From Burkholderia cepacia ATCC 25416 (lineage in GTDB: Bacteria; Pseudomonadota; Gammaproteobacteria; Burkholderiales; Burkholderiaceae): DNA of 64,000 nucleotides. Positions 1 to 7,619 of this stretch are shown piece after piece. Location of the stretch: NCBI RefSeq assembly GCF_001411495.1, contig NZ_CP012982.1:3286001-3350000 (forward strand), in the 5' to 3' direction. Numbering within the stretch: position 1 is the stretch's first letter; each line of letters begins with the position of its first letter. A program made the position numbers and the translations under genes. The notes beneath the pieces were generated by a model, which saw only the letters and a program-made list of their open reading frames with translations, searched no databases and had not been told where the DNA came from.

Positions 1-41
1 CTTTGCCCTGCGTGGGGATCGAGCGGCGTAGCAGGGACGAA

Positions 42-353
42 TCAGAATCGTTCGACGTGATAGTCGCCGGCCAGCGCGGCCGGGCTGCGTGACGACATCA
101 TCCGCGAGAAGCCGTCGGCGAGCCGGCCGAGCGCCAGCTGCTTCTGGCTCGCATCCCAGTGCGTAAAGGTGTCGTACGCGGCATCGTCGAACGACACGGT
201 GACGGCAGCCGGGCGGCCGCTGGCGCGAAAGCCGATCTGCAGCACGCCGCCCGGCAGTTCCTCGATGTGATAGCGCAGCGAACGCGATTCGAAATAGCGG
301 CCCAGCACCTGAGCGATCGCGCGCTTGTCTGGCGATTGCACGTGAATGTCCAT
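42..353 (-). CDS. Small conserved protein, probably DUF3022-like
   Basis: A 103-residue protein of unknown function, reading MDIHVQSPDKRAIAQVLGRY at the N-terminus. It is an alpha/beta protein without a signal peptide or membrane segment. The start at 353 is chosen because AAGGAGG lies just upstream of this ATG. The same frame stays open upstream through a proline-rich stretch to another ATG at 566 that also has an AGGAG-type site, so a longer 174-residue product is possible. The resemblance to Burkholderiales DUF3022 proteins is from memory and moderate. It heads a run of small stress-associated genes. Confidence 0.6.
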   Translation of the reverse strand: MDIHVQSPDKRAIAQVLGRYFESRSLRYHIEELPGGVLQIGFRASGRPAAVTVSFDDAAYDTFTHWDASQKQLALGRLADGFSRMMSSRSPAALAGDYHVERF

Positions 354-566
354 GACGGTCCTCCTTTTCAAGGTTCGCGCGGCCGGTCGCGGCGCACCGC
401 TTCCGCCCGGCATCCGCATCGGCGGCGGGTTCGACGGCGGGTCGCCCTGCGGCAGCCCGTCAGGCACCGGCGGGTCGACCGGATCGTCGTGTCCGGGCGG
501 CGGCGGGTCCGGGTCGACGTCGGGAGTCGTCGGCTCGGGGCGGTGCAGCATGGATGGCATATTCAT
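354..566 (-). other. Proline-rich in-frame extension or separate small ORF
   Basis: Upstream of the 103-residue protein the same frame continues for 71 codons from an ATG at 566, preceded by AGGAGCGAC. It encodes a strikingly Pro/Asp-rich segment (for example PDVDPDPPPPGHDDPVDPPV). Burkholderia genomes carry short stand-alone proline-rich proteins of this type. Here there is no stop before the downstream gene, so it may be an N-terminal extension, or a small gene whose stop has been lost. Confidence 0.35.
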
Positions 567-659
567 GTCGCTCCTGCGCGGCGGCGTGCGCATTTCGATG
601 GCGCGGCGAGCGCGCAAGCAGCATGCCTGCTGTCGCGCCGTGAACGTCGGCGGCTTCGC

Positions 660-959
660 TCAGTCGGCGTAGGCCGCCATCACCAGCCACATCGTGCGTC
701 CTTCCGCGGTCAGCTGCACCGCGAGCGCGTACGGGTCGGACGGTGCGCATTGTTCGACGAGCGCCCGCTGCGCGCGCTCCGGGCCGTCGTAGACGGTGCG
801 GTTCAGTTCGCGTACCTCGTCCTTGCCGTCGAACATGCGCCGCTCGGGCCGGTAGACCTGCGACTCGCGTTTCCATGTGTCGAAGCGCTCGCGCACGTGA
901 CCGAAGTCGCCGCCGCATACGTTCGCGTCGTAACGTATCCTTTCCCTGGATGCATCCAT
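660..959 (-). CDS. Small hypothetical protein
   Basis: A 99-residue protein beginning MDASRERIRYDANVCGGDFG and ending MWLVMAAYAD. No family recognised. It is hydrophilic with many Arg/Glu/Asp residues and no signal peptide. The ATG at 959 is preceded by GAGAGG. It is divergent from the small plus-strand gene at 1100, and the shared upstream region contains a long inverted repeat. Codon use matches the surrounding genes, and a start with a binding site supports a real gene. Confidence 0.6.
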   Translation of the reverse strand: MDASRERIRYDANVCGGDFGHVRERFDTWKRESQVYRPERRMFDGKDEVRELNRTVYDGPERAQRALVEQCAPSDPYALAVQLTAEGRTMWLVMAAYAD

Positions 960-1025
960 CACGTTGTCCTCTCGTTCCCGCCGACGGCGCGTGCCTCGTG
1001 GCCGCGCCCGTCCGCCGCCCCCGGC

Positions 1026-1071
1026 GCGCAAGCGCCGTGCCGCCGATACATGACGGGCACGGCGCTTGCGC
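1026..1071. repeat. 16-bp perfect inverted repeat
   Basis: The arm at 1026-1041 (GCGCAAGCGCCGTGCC) is exactly repeated in inverse at 1056-1071, with a 14-nt loop. It sits between divergent genes and ends 28 nt before the ATG at 1100, so it would form a strong hairpin in that gene's 5' leader. There is no T-run, so it is not a typical terminator. Confidence 0.6.
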
Positions 1072-1099
1072 CTTCAATCGCCATCAAGGAGGTTCGACC

Positions 1100-1348
1100 A
1101 TGACCGTTCACGCCCCCGGCCGCCACCACGCCGTGCCACCGGCTGCCGGACTGCTCTGGCTCGCCACGTCGCGCCCGCCGTCGAAAGACAAGACGGAGGA
1201 GCGCATCGACGAGGGACTCGAGGAGACGTTTCCGGCCAGCGACCCGCCCGCCGTTGGCGGCGCGACCCGTATCGACCCTGCCAGGCCGTCCGGCGAGCAC
1301 GAACGCCGCGCGCCGCACGTTCCTTCCCCGCCCCGCGATCACGGCTGA
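1100..1348 (+). CDS. Small conserved hypothetical protein (EETFPASDPP motif)
   Basis: An 82-residue protein. Its centre carries DEGLEETFPASDPPAV, a motif that recurs in small proteobacterial proteins often found near stress genes; their function is unknown. The rest is low-complexity and rich in Pro, Arg and His. AAGGAGG lies directly upstream of the ATG, which makes the start firm. A strong hairpin precedes the binding site. No membrane segment or signal peptide is visible. Confidence 0.65.
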   Translation: MTVHAPGRHHAVPPAAGLLWLATSRPPSKDKTEERIDEGLEETFPASDPPAVGGATRIDPARPSGEHERRAPHVPSPPRDHG

Positions 1349-1414
1349 CGGCGGCACCCGGCTCGCGCTGCGCGGCGGTGCGGCGGCGGGCCGGAGCAAT
1401 CCGGAGTTGATCTG

Positions 1415-1534
1415 ATGAAACGCCTTGAACGCAGATGGCATGAAATCAGCGGCGCCGCCGGCGTCGCGGCGCTGGCGGCAATCGAAAGCGCAGTGGTGCT
1501 CGTGATCGTCGCGATGACGGGCATCGGCCACTGA
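1415..1534 (+). CDS. Small single-pass membrane peptide
   Basis: A 39-residue ORF, MKRLERRWHEISGAAGVAAL and onward, ending MTGIGH. A charged N-terminus is followed by one hydrophobic segment (about residues 15-37) long enough to span the membrane once. GGAG lies about 10 nt before the ATG. It sits between two confidently called genes and has no competing ORF of good quality. No family recognised; the call rests on topology, start signal and position. Confidence 0.4.
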   Translation: MKRLERRWHEISGAAGVAALAAIESAVVLVIVAMTGIGH

Positions 1535-1699
1535 CACCCTGTCCGGCCCGTTCGCGGCTTGCGCCGTGGAAGATGTACAAGCGGGCTGGCAAATTTCTCC
1601 GTCGCATGGCCGTCGAGGCCCGGCGTGTGCCCCGGCGTGTGTGTTACGCGCGCGGCACGCCGTCTGCTTGCACATCGTCCCGCTCACGAAGGAGGCTTC

Positions 1700-2131
1700 A
1701 TGTATCGCGTCACCGAGATCATGTCGCGCGACGTGGTGTGCGTCGCGCCGACCGACACGATTCGCCACGCGGCCGAGCTGATGCGGCGCTTCGATATCGG
1801 CGTACTGCCCGTTTGCGACGGCGACGAACTCGTCGCGATCGTGACCGACCGCGACCTTGCGGTGCGCGGGCTGTCGCACGGCCATTCGTTCGATACGCCG
1901 GTGCAGGCGGTTGCGTCGAGGCCCGTGCAATGGTGCGTCGAGGACGACGGTGTCGGCGACGTCCAGCAGCGGATGGCCGACGTGCAGCTGCATCGATTGC
2001 CGGTACTCGACCGTCACCGGCGGCTGGTCGGCATGGTGTCGCTCGGCGACATCGCGACGCGCGCGGGCGGCCCCGAGCGCGACGAACTGGCCAATACGCT
2101 CGAGGACGTGTCGCTGCCGCGCCGGCGCTGA
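1700..2131 (+). CDS. CBS-domain protein
   Basis: A 143-residue protein made of two CBS repeats (about residues 7-60 and 75-130). The first contains DIGVLPVCDGDELVAIVTDRD and the second HRLPVLDRHRRLVGMVSLGD. Such stand-alone CBS pairs bind adenine nucleotides and are thought to sense energy or stress state; the ligand here is unknown. AAGGAGG lies directly upstream of the ATG. It is followed 57 nt later by a PRC-barrel gene in the same direction, probably as one transcript. Confidence 0.88.
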   Translation: MYRVTEIMSRDVVCVAPTDTIRHAAELMRRFDIGVLPVCDGDELVAIVTDRDLAVRGLSHGHSFDTPVQAVASRPVQWCVEDDGVGDVQQRMADVQLHRLPVLDRHRRLVGMVSLGDIATRAGGPERDELANTLEDVSLPRRR

Positions 2132-2188
2132 CCGGCGCCGTTCATATCGGCGACCCGCCCGGGTGCCGCTTCGACCAGGAGGTGTTCG

Positions 2189-2686
2189 ATGACAACCGAC
2201 AGACCGTCGCGCGACGCCACGCGCATCGTCGGCGACGACCGCCGCACGGCCGGCGGCGGGCCGGGGCCCGACGTGATGGCCGCCCGCACGCTCGAAGGCG
2301 ATCGCGTGCTGACGATGGACGGCGACGACATCGGCCAGGTCGACGACATCATGCTCGACGTGCGTTCCGGCCGCGTCGCGTATGCGGTCGTTTCGTCACG
2401 CGGCCGGCCGGGAATCGGCGACAAGCTGCTCGCGGTGCCGTGGAACGTACTCGTGCTCGACGTCGAACGCCAATGCTTCGTGCTGCCCGTGGCCACCGAA
2501 CGGGTGCGCGAAGCCCCCGGCTTCGACAGGAATCGCTGGCCGGCAATGGCCGATCCGGACTGGGCCGAGGCGCTGCACGCGTACTACGGCAGTTCGCCGT
2601 ACTGGCTCATCGAGGAAGGCGAAACGGCGCTCGACTCGCCGCCGTACGAGGCGTCGCCGGAAGGCCCGGAGGGCGGCAAGCGGTAA
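2189..2686 (+). CDS. PRC-barrel domain protein
   Basis: A 165-residue protein. A PRC-barrel is visible at about residues 30-100 (DGDDIGQVDDIMLDVRSGRV, then KLLAVPWNVLVLD), as in small stress-related barrel proteins and the RimM C-terminus. The C-terminal part (DRNRWPAMADPDWAEALHAYY) is typical of the soil-proteobacterial subfamily. CAGGAGG precedes the ATG. It lies just downstream of the CBS gene and ends convergently with the DUF4142 gene. Its partner is unknown. Confidence 0.85.
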   Translation: MTTDRPSRDATRIVGDDRRTAGGGPGPDVMAARTLEGDRVLTMDGDDIGQVDDIMLDVRSGRVAYAVVSSRGRPGIGDKLLAVPWNVLVLDVERQCFVLPVATERVREAPGFDRNRWPAMADPDWAEALHAYYGSSPYWLIEEGETALDSPPYEASPEGPEGGKR

Positions 2687-2707
2687 CGCGATCGTCGGTC
2701 ACGCCGG

Positions 2708-3319
2708 TCAGTGCGCGGCCGTCACCGTCCGCTCGAGTTGCCGGGCGGCTGCCAGATGCGCGTTGAGCATCGGCAGCGTGTTGACCGCGAACGCGCGAAG
2801 CTGCGGATCGCGGCCGTTCCGTGCCTCTGCTTCGTAGAGCCGGATCGCCGCTTCATGCGCGCGCGGGCCCGCCAGCGCGACATAGGCCGTGTCGAACGCG
2901 CGCCCCTCCCTGGTTCTCAATGCCGTGACGGCCGGATCGACGAGCATCCGCGACTGCACCGGCAGGCCCTTGGCCGCCCCGAGTTGCTGCAATTCGCCGG
3001 CGATCCGTCGGTGATCGTCGACCATCCGGCGCGCGAACGCCTTCACGTCCGGGTTCGACGAGCGGTCGAGCGCGAACTGGCTGGCCTGCCGCTCCACCTT
3101 GCCGATCATGCCGGCCTTGTCGACGAACTCGGCATCGATACCGGTCGGCCGCTGCGTCATGCCGGCCTCGTCGGCCGTCGTGCCGGGGCGGATCACACCC
3201 GGCCCGACCTGCGCCGACGAAGCGGGCGACGCCTGGGCCGGCGGAAACGCGGCGGCCAGCAGGCCGACGGTCGCGGCCAGCACGGTCGCCGCCGGCCGGC
3301 GGGTTCGGTTCGCTTTCAT
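2708..3319 (-). CDS. DUF4142 exported protein
   Basis: A 203-residue predicted periplasmic protein. The N-terminus MKANRTRRPAATVLAATVG leads into a cleavable Sec signal ending near AQA. The mature part is helical and ferritin-like (FVDKAGMIGKVERQASQFAL, FARRMVDDHRRIAGELQQL, the DUF4142 signature). The function of the family is unknown, but members are common in stress and envelope gene clusters. The start at 3319 is preferred to an upstream ATG at 3346 because GGAGG precedes it and it begins the signal peptide. Confidence 0.85.
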   Translation of the reverse strand: MKANRTRRPAATVLAATVGLLAAAFPPAQASPASSAQVGPGVIRPGTTADEAGMTQRPTGIDAEFVDKAGMIGKVERQASQFALDRSSNPDVKAFARRMVDDHRRIAGELQQLGAAKGLPVQSRMLVDPAVTALRTREGRAFDTAYVALAGPRAHEAAIRLYEAEARNGRDPQLRAFAVNTLPMLNAHLAAARQLERTVTAAH

Positions 3320-3368
3320 TCCGACCTCCGTGTGTCGCGACGGCACGCGCCGGTCGCGCGGGCTCCCG

Positions 3369-3914
3369 TCACGCCGGGCGCCGGGACGACGTGAAGAAAT
3401 CGGTCCACGCGCCGTGCCGCCACGCCCCCTCGGTTCGCTCCACCGACAGCGCGCCGGCGGCGAGCATCGTCCGCTCGGCGAACACCCTCGTGCGTCGCGT
3501 CACATGCGCGGCGAGCACGACACCGTTCTCGCACTGCTGCAGCGCGCCGCGGCCCTCCGGCGCATCGCCGCGCATCTTGCCGAGCGCGCCGCACAACGCG
3601 CCGACGTAACCACCGACCAGCGGCACACCGACCCATGCATGCGGCGAATGGAATCCGCCCACGTGGAGCAGCGCGGCTCCGGCCAGCCCGGCAATCGCCC
3701 CGATCGCCACACCCGCCAGCGCGCCCTTCCCGCCCGGCCGCGCGGCGGAATCCGCATACGCGTCGCCGCCGAGCCAGAACAGCGCGTGCTGCCCGGGCGG
3801 ATTGAGAAAGAAGACTTTCACGTCGTCCCGATGCACGAGGTGGCCGCGCAGTTGCTTCGCGCAGTGTTGCGCCTGCTCGAGCGTCGAAAAACGGCCGGCA
3901 ATGATGGTGTCCAT
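3369..3914 (-). CDS. Glycine-zipper hypothetical protein
   Basis: A 181-residue protein. Residues 1-50 look like a small alpha/beta fold starting MDTIIAGRFSTLEQAQHCAK, as in proteins that handle stress-induced heavy-metal or general-stress domains. A Gly/Ala-rich hydrophobic hairpin follows (GALAGVAIGAIAGLAGAALL, then PLVGGYVGALCGALGKMRG), suggesting membrane association. The C-terminus is cytosolic-like. AGGAGGG precedes the ATG. Function unknown; it lies between the DUF4142 gene and the hybrid kinase gene, all on the minus strand. Confidence 0.65.
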   Translation of the reverse strand: MDTIIAGRFSTLEQAQHCAKQLRGHLVHRDDVKVFFLNPPGQHALFWLGGDAYADSAARPGGKGALAGVAIGAIAGLAGAALLHVGGFHSPHAWVGVPLVGGYVGALCGALGKMRGDAPEGRGALQQCENGVVLAAHVTRRTRVFAERTMLAAGALSVERTEGAWRHGAWTDFFTSSRRPA

Positions 3915-4149
3915 GTCGATCCCTCCTGCCCGGCAAAGTACCGGACCGGGCCGCGCGCACGCGGCGCGCGACCGGATCGGGGCTTTGCCGGTGCCTCACG
4001 TTGCTTCCGGCGGACCTGCCGCCTGTCGAGCACGTCGCTCACGCCGTCGACGTCGTGCGCTGCCGTTCGTCGGGTACGCTGCCCGTCGGTTCGGCCGCGC
4101 GATGGCGAACCTGCACGTCGATATCGCCCGATGCCCCGGCTACCCGCCG

Positions 4150-6141
4150 CTACCGGTCATGCGGGTTCCGATCGTGCCCGGCATCCGGCGCGACATCGGC
4201 GATCACGCTCGCCAGCGTCGGCATGTCCACCGGCTTGCACAGATACGCGTCGAAGCCGGCGGCCATCACGCGGTGCCGGTCGGCGTTGCCGGCGTGCGCC
4301 GTGACCGCGACGACGGGCAGATGTCCGCTGCCGCCCGGCAAATGACGAATGCGGTCGAGCAGCCAGAAACCGTCGCCGTCGGCCATCGCGAGATCCGACA
4401 GCACGACGTTCGGCGCATCCTGTTCCACCACTTCGAGTGCGTCGTGCCCCGATTGCGCGGTCGACACCTGCGCGCCCATCGTTTCGAGTGCCGCGGCGAG
4501 GCTCGCGCGCGAGGTCGCGTCGTCGTCGACGACGAGCACGCGCCGGCCGTCGAGCGCCACCGTATCCGGCGTGCCCGCCGCGTGCAGCAGGTCCTCGGCA
4601 GGATCGTCGACATCCCACCGGGTCGGCAGCGTGACCGTGACGGTCGTCCCGCGCCCGGTGCCCGCGCTCGTCGCGACGACCTCGCCGCCGTGCAGTTGCG
4701 CGATGTTGCGCACGATCGACAGGCCGAGCCCGAGGCCTCGCCTCGGCGATGCGAACGCGCGTTCGGGCCGGCTGAATGTCTCGAACAGGTGCGGCAGGTA
4801 TTCCGGCGCAATACCCTGCCCCGTGTCGGCGACCGACAGCCGCACACGCTCGCCCGCCCGGGTCAGCGACACGACGACGCGGCCGCCGGACGGCGTGAAC
4901 TTGATCGCGTTCGACAGCAGGTTCGACAGGATCTGACGCACGCGCTCGCGATCCGCCGGAATCACGCAGGTCGCCATTTCGTATTTCGTCGAGAGGTCGA
5001 GCCCGTTCGCCTGCGCCGTCGCGTCGAGTTCCCGCATGGCATCGCGCACGATCCGCACGAGATCGACCGGCACGCGCTCGAGGCGCAATCGGCCCGTTGC
5101 GAGCGACGACGCGTCGAGCAGGTCGGCCACCATGTGCGACAGCGACCGCGCGCTGCGGTCGATCGCGTCGACCGCCTGTTGCGCGAGCCCGTCGCCGTCG
5201 ACGTTGCGCAGTACCTCGACCCAGCCGTAGATCACGTTCAGCGGCGTGCGCAGTTCGTGCGACACCGTGGCCAGCAGTTCGTCCTTCAGCCGGTTCGACG
5301 CGTCCGCCTGTGCGCGTGCGTCGCGCGCGCCGCGCAGCGAGCGCATGTTGCGCCGTTCGCCGCGGCGCCGTTCGTGCGCGTCGCGCAGCGTCATCGACAG
5401 CCCCGTGCAGTCGCCCCGCGCATCGACGATCGGCGACGCGGCGAAAGTCGCACGAAAGCGGCCGCCGTCGCGTCGCACGCAGAGCACGTCGAACGGACCG
5501 ACCGGCGCACGTAGCGTCGCGAACGACCCGGACAACGGATGCCGCCGCAACCAGCGCGGCGCGATCAGCTCGGCGACGTCGAGCCCGGCGGCCTGCGCCG
5601 CATCGATGCCGAAGATCCGTCGCGCGGCCGGGTTCCAGCTCGTGATCCGGTGTGCGGTATCGACGCCGACGATCGCGTCGGGCGACGCATCGACCACCCG
5701 ACGCAGCAGGCCGTCGTCGGGTACGGGCACGCGCGCGGCCGGCGAAGGCTCGCCATGCGGCTCGCGGGCACCGGCGTCGCCATCGTCATGGAATTCGCGG
5801 AGACGATCGCTCGCGAGCAGCGGCTTCACGGCCATCACGAGCACACACTCGACGAAGCTGATCGCGACGAACGCGCCGGCCTGCTCGAGCAGCGTGGCGA
5901 GCGGCGCATTGCGCCACCAGAGCGCGCAGATCACGGCCACACTCGCGGCGGCCGCGACCAGGCCGCCGCCGAACGACGCCAGCCATGCGACGGCCGCAAC
6001 GCCTGCATAGAAAGGCAGCGGCGCAAATGGCGCGTGCCCGCCGACGACGCGAACCGTCCACGCCTGCAGCGCGGACGCCAGCCCGACGGCCAGCACGACC
6101 CATGCACCCTGCCGTAACAGCTCACGGGTCAGGGTCCTCAT
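4150..6141 (-). CDS. Hybrid sensor histidine kinase with C-terminal receiver
   Basis: A 663-residue membrane kinase. Residues 10-110 hold several hydrophobic segments resembling the KdpD-type DUF4118 region. A PAS domain (about 145-255) follows, then HisKA with phospho-acceptor His295 in SHELRTP. The HATPase region follows (N-box around 403-414, DTGQG at 439-443, GLGLS near 471). The C-terminal receiver (about 533-655) has Asp583 in LSDLA and the conserved Lys in CKPVD. The ATG at 6141 follows AAGGA; upstream in-frame sequence is not kinase-like. It is divergent from a sigma54 activator that lacks a receiver. No cognate regulator is adjacent on the same strand. Confidence 0.9.
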   Translation of the reverse strand: MRTLTRELLRQGAWVVLAVGLASALQAWTVRVVGGHAPFAPLPFYAGVAAVAWLASFGGGLVAAAASVAVICALWWRNAPLATLLEQAGAFVAISFVECVLVMAVKPLLASDRLREFHDDGDAGAREPHGEPSPAARVPVPDDGLLRRVVDASPDAIVGVDTAHRITSWNPAARRIFGIDAAQAAGLDVAELIAPRWLRRHPLSGSFATLRAPVGPFDVLCVRRDGGRFRATFAASPIVDARGDCTGLSMTLRDAHERRRGERRNMRSLRGARDARAQADASNRLKDELLATVSHELRTPLNVIYGWVEVLRNVDGDGLAQQAVDAIDRSARSLSHMVADLLDASSLATGRLRLERVPVDLVRIVRDAMRELDATAQANGLDLSTKYEMATCVIPADRERVRQILSNLLSNAIKFTPSGGRVVVSLTRAGERVRLSVADTGQGIAPEYLPHLFETFSRPERAFASPRRGLGLGLSIVRNIAQLHGGEVVATSAGTGRGTTVTVTLPTRWDVDDPAEDLLHAAGTPDTVALDGRRVLVVDDDATSRASLAAALETMGAQVSTAQSGHDALEVVEQDAPNVVLSDLAMADGDGFWLLDRIRHLPGGSGHLPVVAVTAHAGNADRHRVMAAGFDAYLCKPVDMPTLASVIADVAPDAGHDRNPHDR

Positions 6142-6444
6142 TGCATCCTTGCCTCGCGCCGGCTCCCGTCGCACGGCGTCATGCCGCTTGTCGACCAGCC
6201 TGCCGTCGAGCGTGCCGGGCGAGCCTGATGGCACCCGCAAGCGACATGCCCGCTGCGTGCTTCAGGCGGCCGGCCGGCGCCAGCCTGCCGGGCTGCTCCG
6301 AAGGCCGCGGCCGGTCGGGCGCCGGCCGATATCGGGGTACGCATCGACGCAAGGCGTCGCGACCGTCTTTTTCATCGGCGCGCTGTAAAAAAGCACCGAT
6401 GTGCGCCTGAACCTCGGAAGTGCCGCGATTCGTGCCATGAATCG
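6142..6444. other. Divergent intergenic region
   Basis: About 300 bases between the hybrid kinase and the sigma54 activator. No convincing gene. An imperfect inverted repeat lies at 6373-6381/6393-6401 (CATCGGCGC / GCACCGATG, one mismatch) around an A-rich stretch, a possible operator or promoter region for the plus-strand regulator. Confidence 0.4.
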
Positions 6445-7560
6445 ATGGCCTGTTTCTTCCGCCCCCGCCACACACATTGGAAATTTCTATTCCGCGGCAC
6501 CTTCGTGGTCGTTTCGCTGTCGATGATAAATATTGCAATCAACGGAACGGGTGATGCCGATTTTCAAAACGACCCGCTAATGCCGATGGGAGATACCGCA
6601 AACCGTTCGAAGCAGCGTGCAGACGGCCGCCGTTTGTCGGGCCGCTCGTCCGCGATGCGCACGCTGCTCGGCCGCATCGAAAAAATTGCGCCGACCCGCG
6701 CCAGCGTGATGATTGCCGGCGAAAGCGGGGTCGGCAAGGATATCGTCGCGCGCCGGCTGCACGATCTCAGTGCCCGGCGGGACGGCCCGTTCGTGCCCGT
6801 GAACTGCGGCGCGATTCCGCCCGATATCGCGGAATCGCAATTGTTCGGGCACGAGAAGGGCAGCTTTACCGGCGCGATCGCGCAGCGGGAAGGTTTCTTC
6901 GAAGCCGCGCGCGGCGGCACGCTGCTGCTCGACGAGATCGCGGAAATGCCCGCGTCGCTGCAGGTGAAGCTGCTGCGGGCGCTCGAATCGAATGCGATCG
7001 TCCGGGTGGGCGGCACCGAGCCGATTCCGCTCGACGTGCGCATCGTGTCGGCCACGCGCCACAACCCGGCCGAAGCCGTGCGCGACGGCCGGTTGCGCGA
7101 GGACCTGTTCTATCGCCTCGCCGCGTTCGCGCTGTACGTGCCGCCGCTGCGCCAGCGCGACAGCGACATCGAGATGATCGCGCTGGAGTTCGTCGACGCG
7201 CTCAACGCGCGGCACCGCGCGCACAAGCGGCTGACCGACGCGGCGATCGCGGCACTGCGCGCGTATTCGTGGCCCGGCAACGTCCGCGAGCTGCACAACA
7301 CGATCGAGCGCGCGTACATCCTGTCGGACGAAGGCATCGACGTCACGCTGCCGAAGCCCGCGGTGCCGCCCGAGCGTCTGTCGGAGGACACGATGGCGCT
7401 GCCGCTCGGCGCGACGTTGCACCATGCGCAGCAGCGCTTCATCGCGGCGACGCTGCGCCACTTCGACGGCAACAAGCCGCGCGCCGCTAAAGCGCTCGGC
7501 ATCAGCCTGAAAACGCTCTACAACCGGCTCGCGCTGATGCGCGACAACGGCCGCTCCTGA
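6445..7560 (+). CDS. Sigma54-dependent transcriptional activator without receiver domain
   Basis: A 371-residue enhancer-binding protein. The AAA+ domain starts near residue 65: Walker A GESGVGKD, the sigma54-contact loop as GSFTGA, Walker B GGTLLLDEIAEM, and the arginine-finger region through REDLFYRL. The C-terminus has a Fis-type helix-turn-helix (NKPRAAKALGISLKTLYNRL). There is no N-terminal receiver, GAF or PAS domain, as in PspF-type activators. The first 45 residues are poorly coding-like, and an ATG at 6580 (MPMGDTANRS) is an equally plausible start; neither has a strong binding site. It is divergent from the hybrid kinase. The target promoter is not evident. Confidence 0.85.
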   Translation: MACFFRPRHTHWKFLFRGTFVVVSLSMINIAINGTGDADFQNDPLMPMGDTANRSKQRADGRRLSGRSSAMRTLLGRIEKIAPTRASVMIAGESGVGKDIVARRLHDLSARRDGPFVPVNCGAIPPDIAESQLFGHEKGSFTGAIAQREGFFEAARGGTLLLDEIAEMPASLQVKLLRALESNAIVRVGGTEPIPLDVRIVSATRHNPAEAVRDGRLREDLFYRLAAFALYVPPLRQRDSDIEMIALEFVDALNARHRAHKRLTDAAIAALRAYSWPGNVRELHNTIERAYILSDEGIDVTLPKPAVPPERLSEDTMALPLGATLHHAQQRFIAATLRHFDGNKPRAAKALGISLKTLYNRLALMRDNGRS

Positions 7561-7619
7561 GCGGCGCGGCCGTGTCGCCCGCGCACCGCATGCCGCGGTT
7601 GCGCGGTGCGCAACATGAG

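Noticed and set aside
1655..1675. GGCACG...TTGCA resembling a sigma54 -24/-12 promoter before the CBS gene
   Set aside because: The spacing between the GG and GC elements is four bases too long for a sigma54 promoter.
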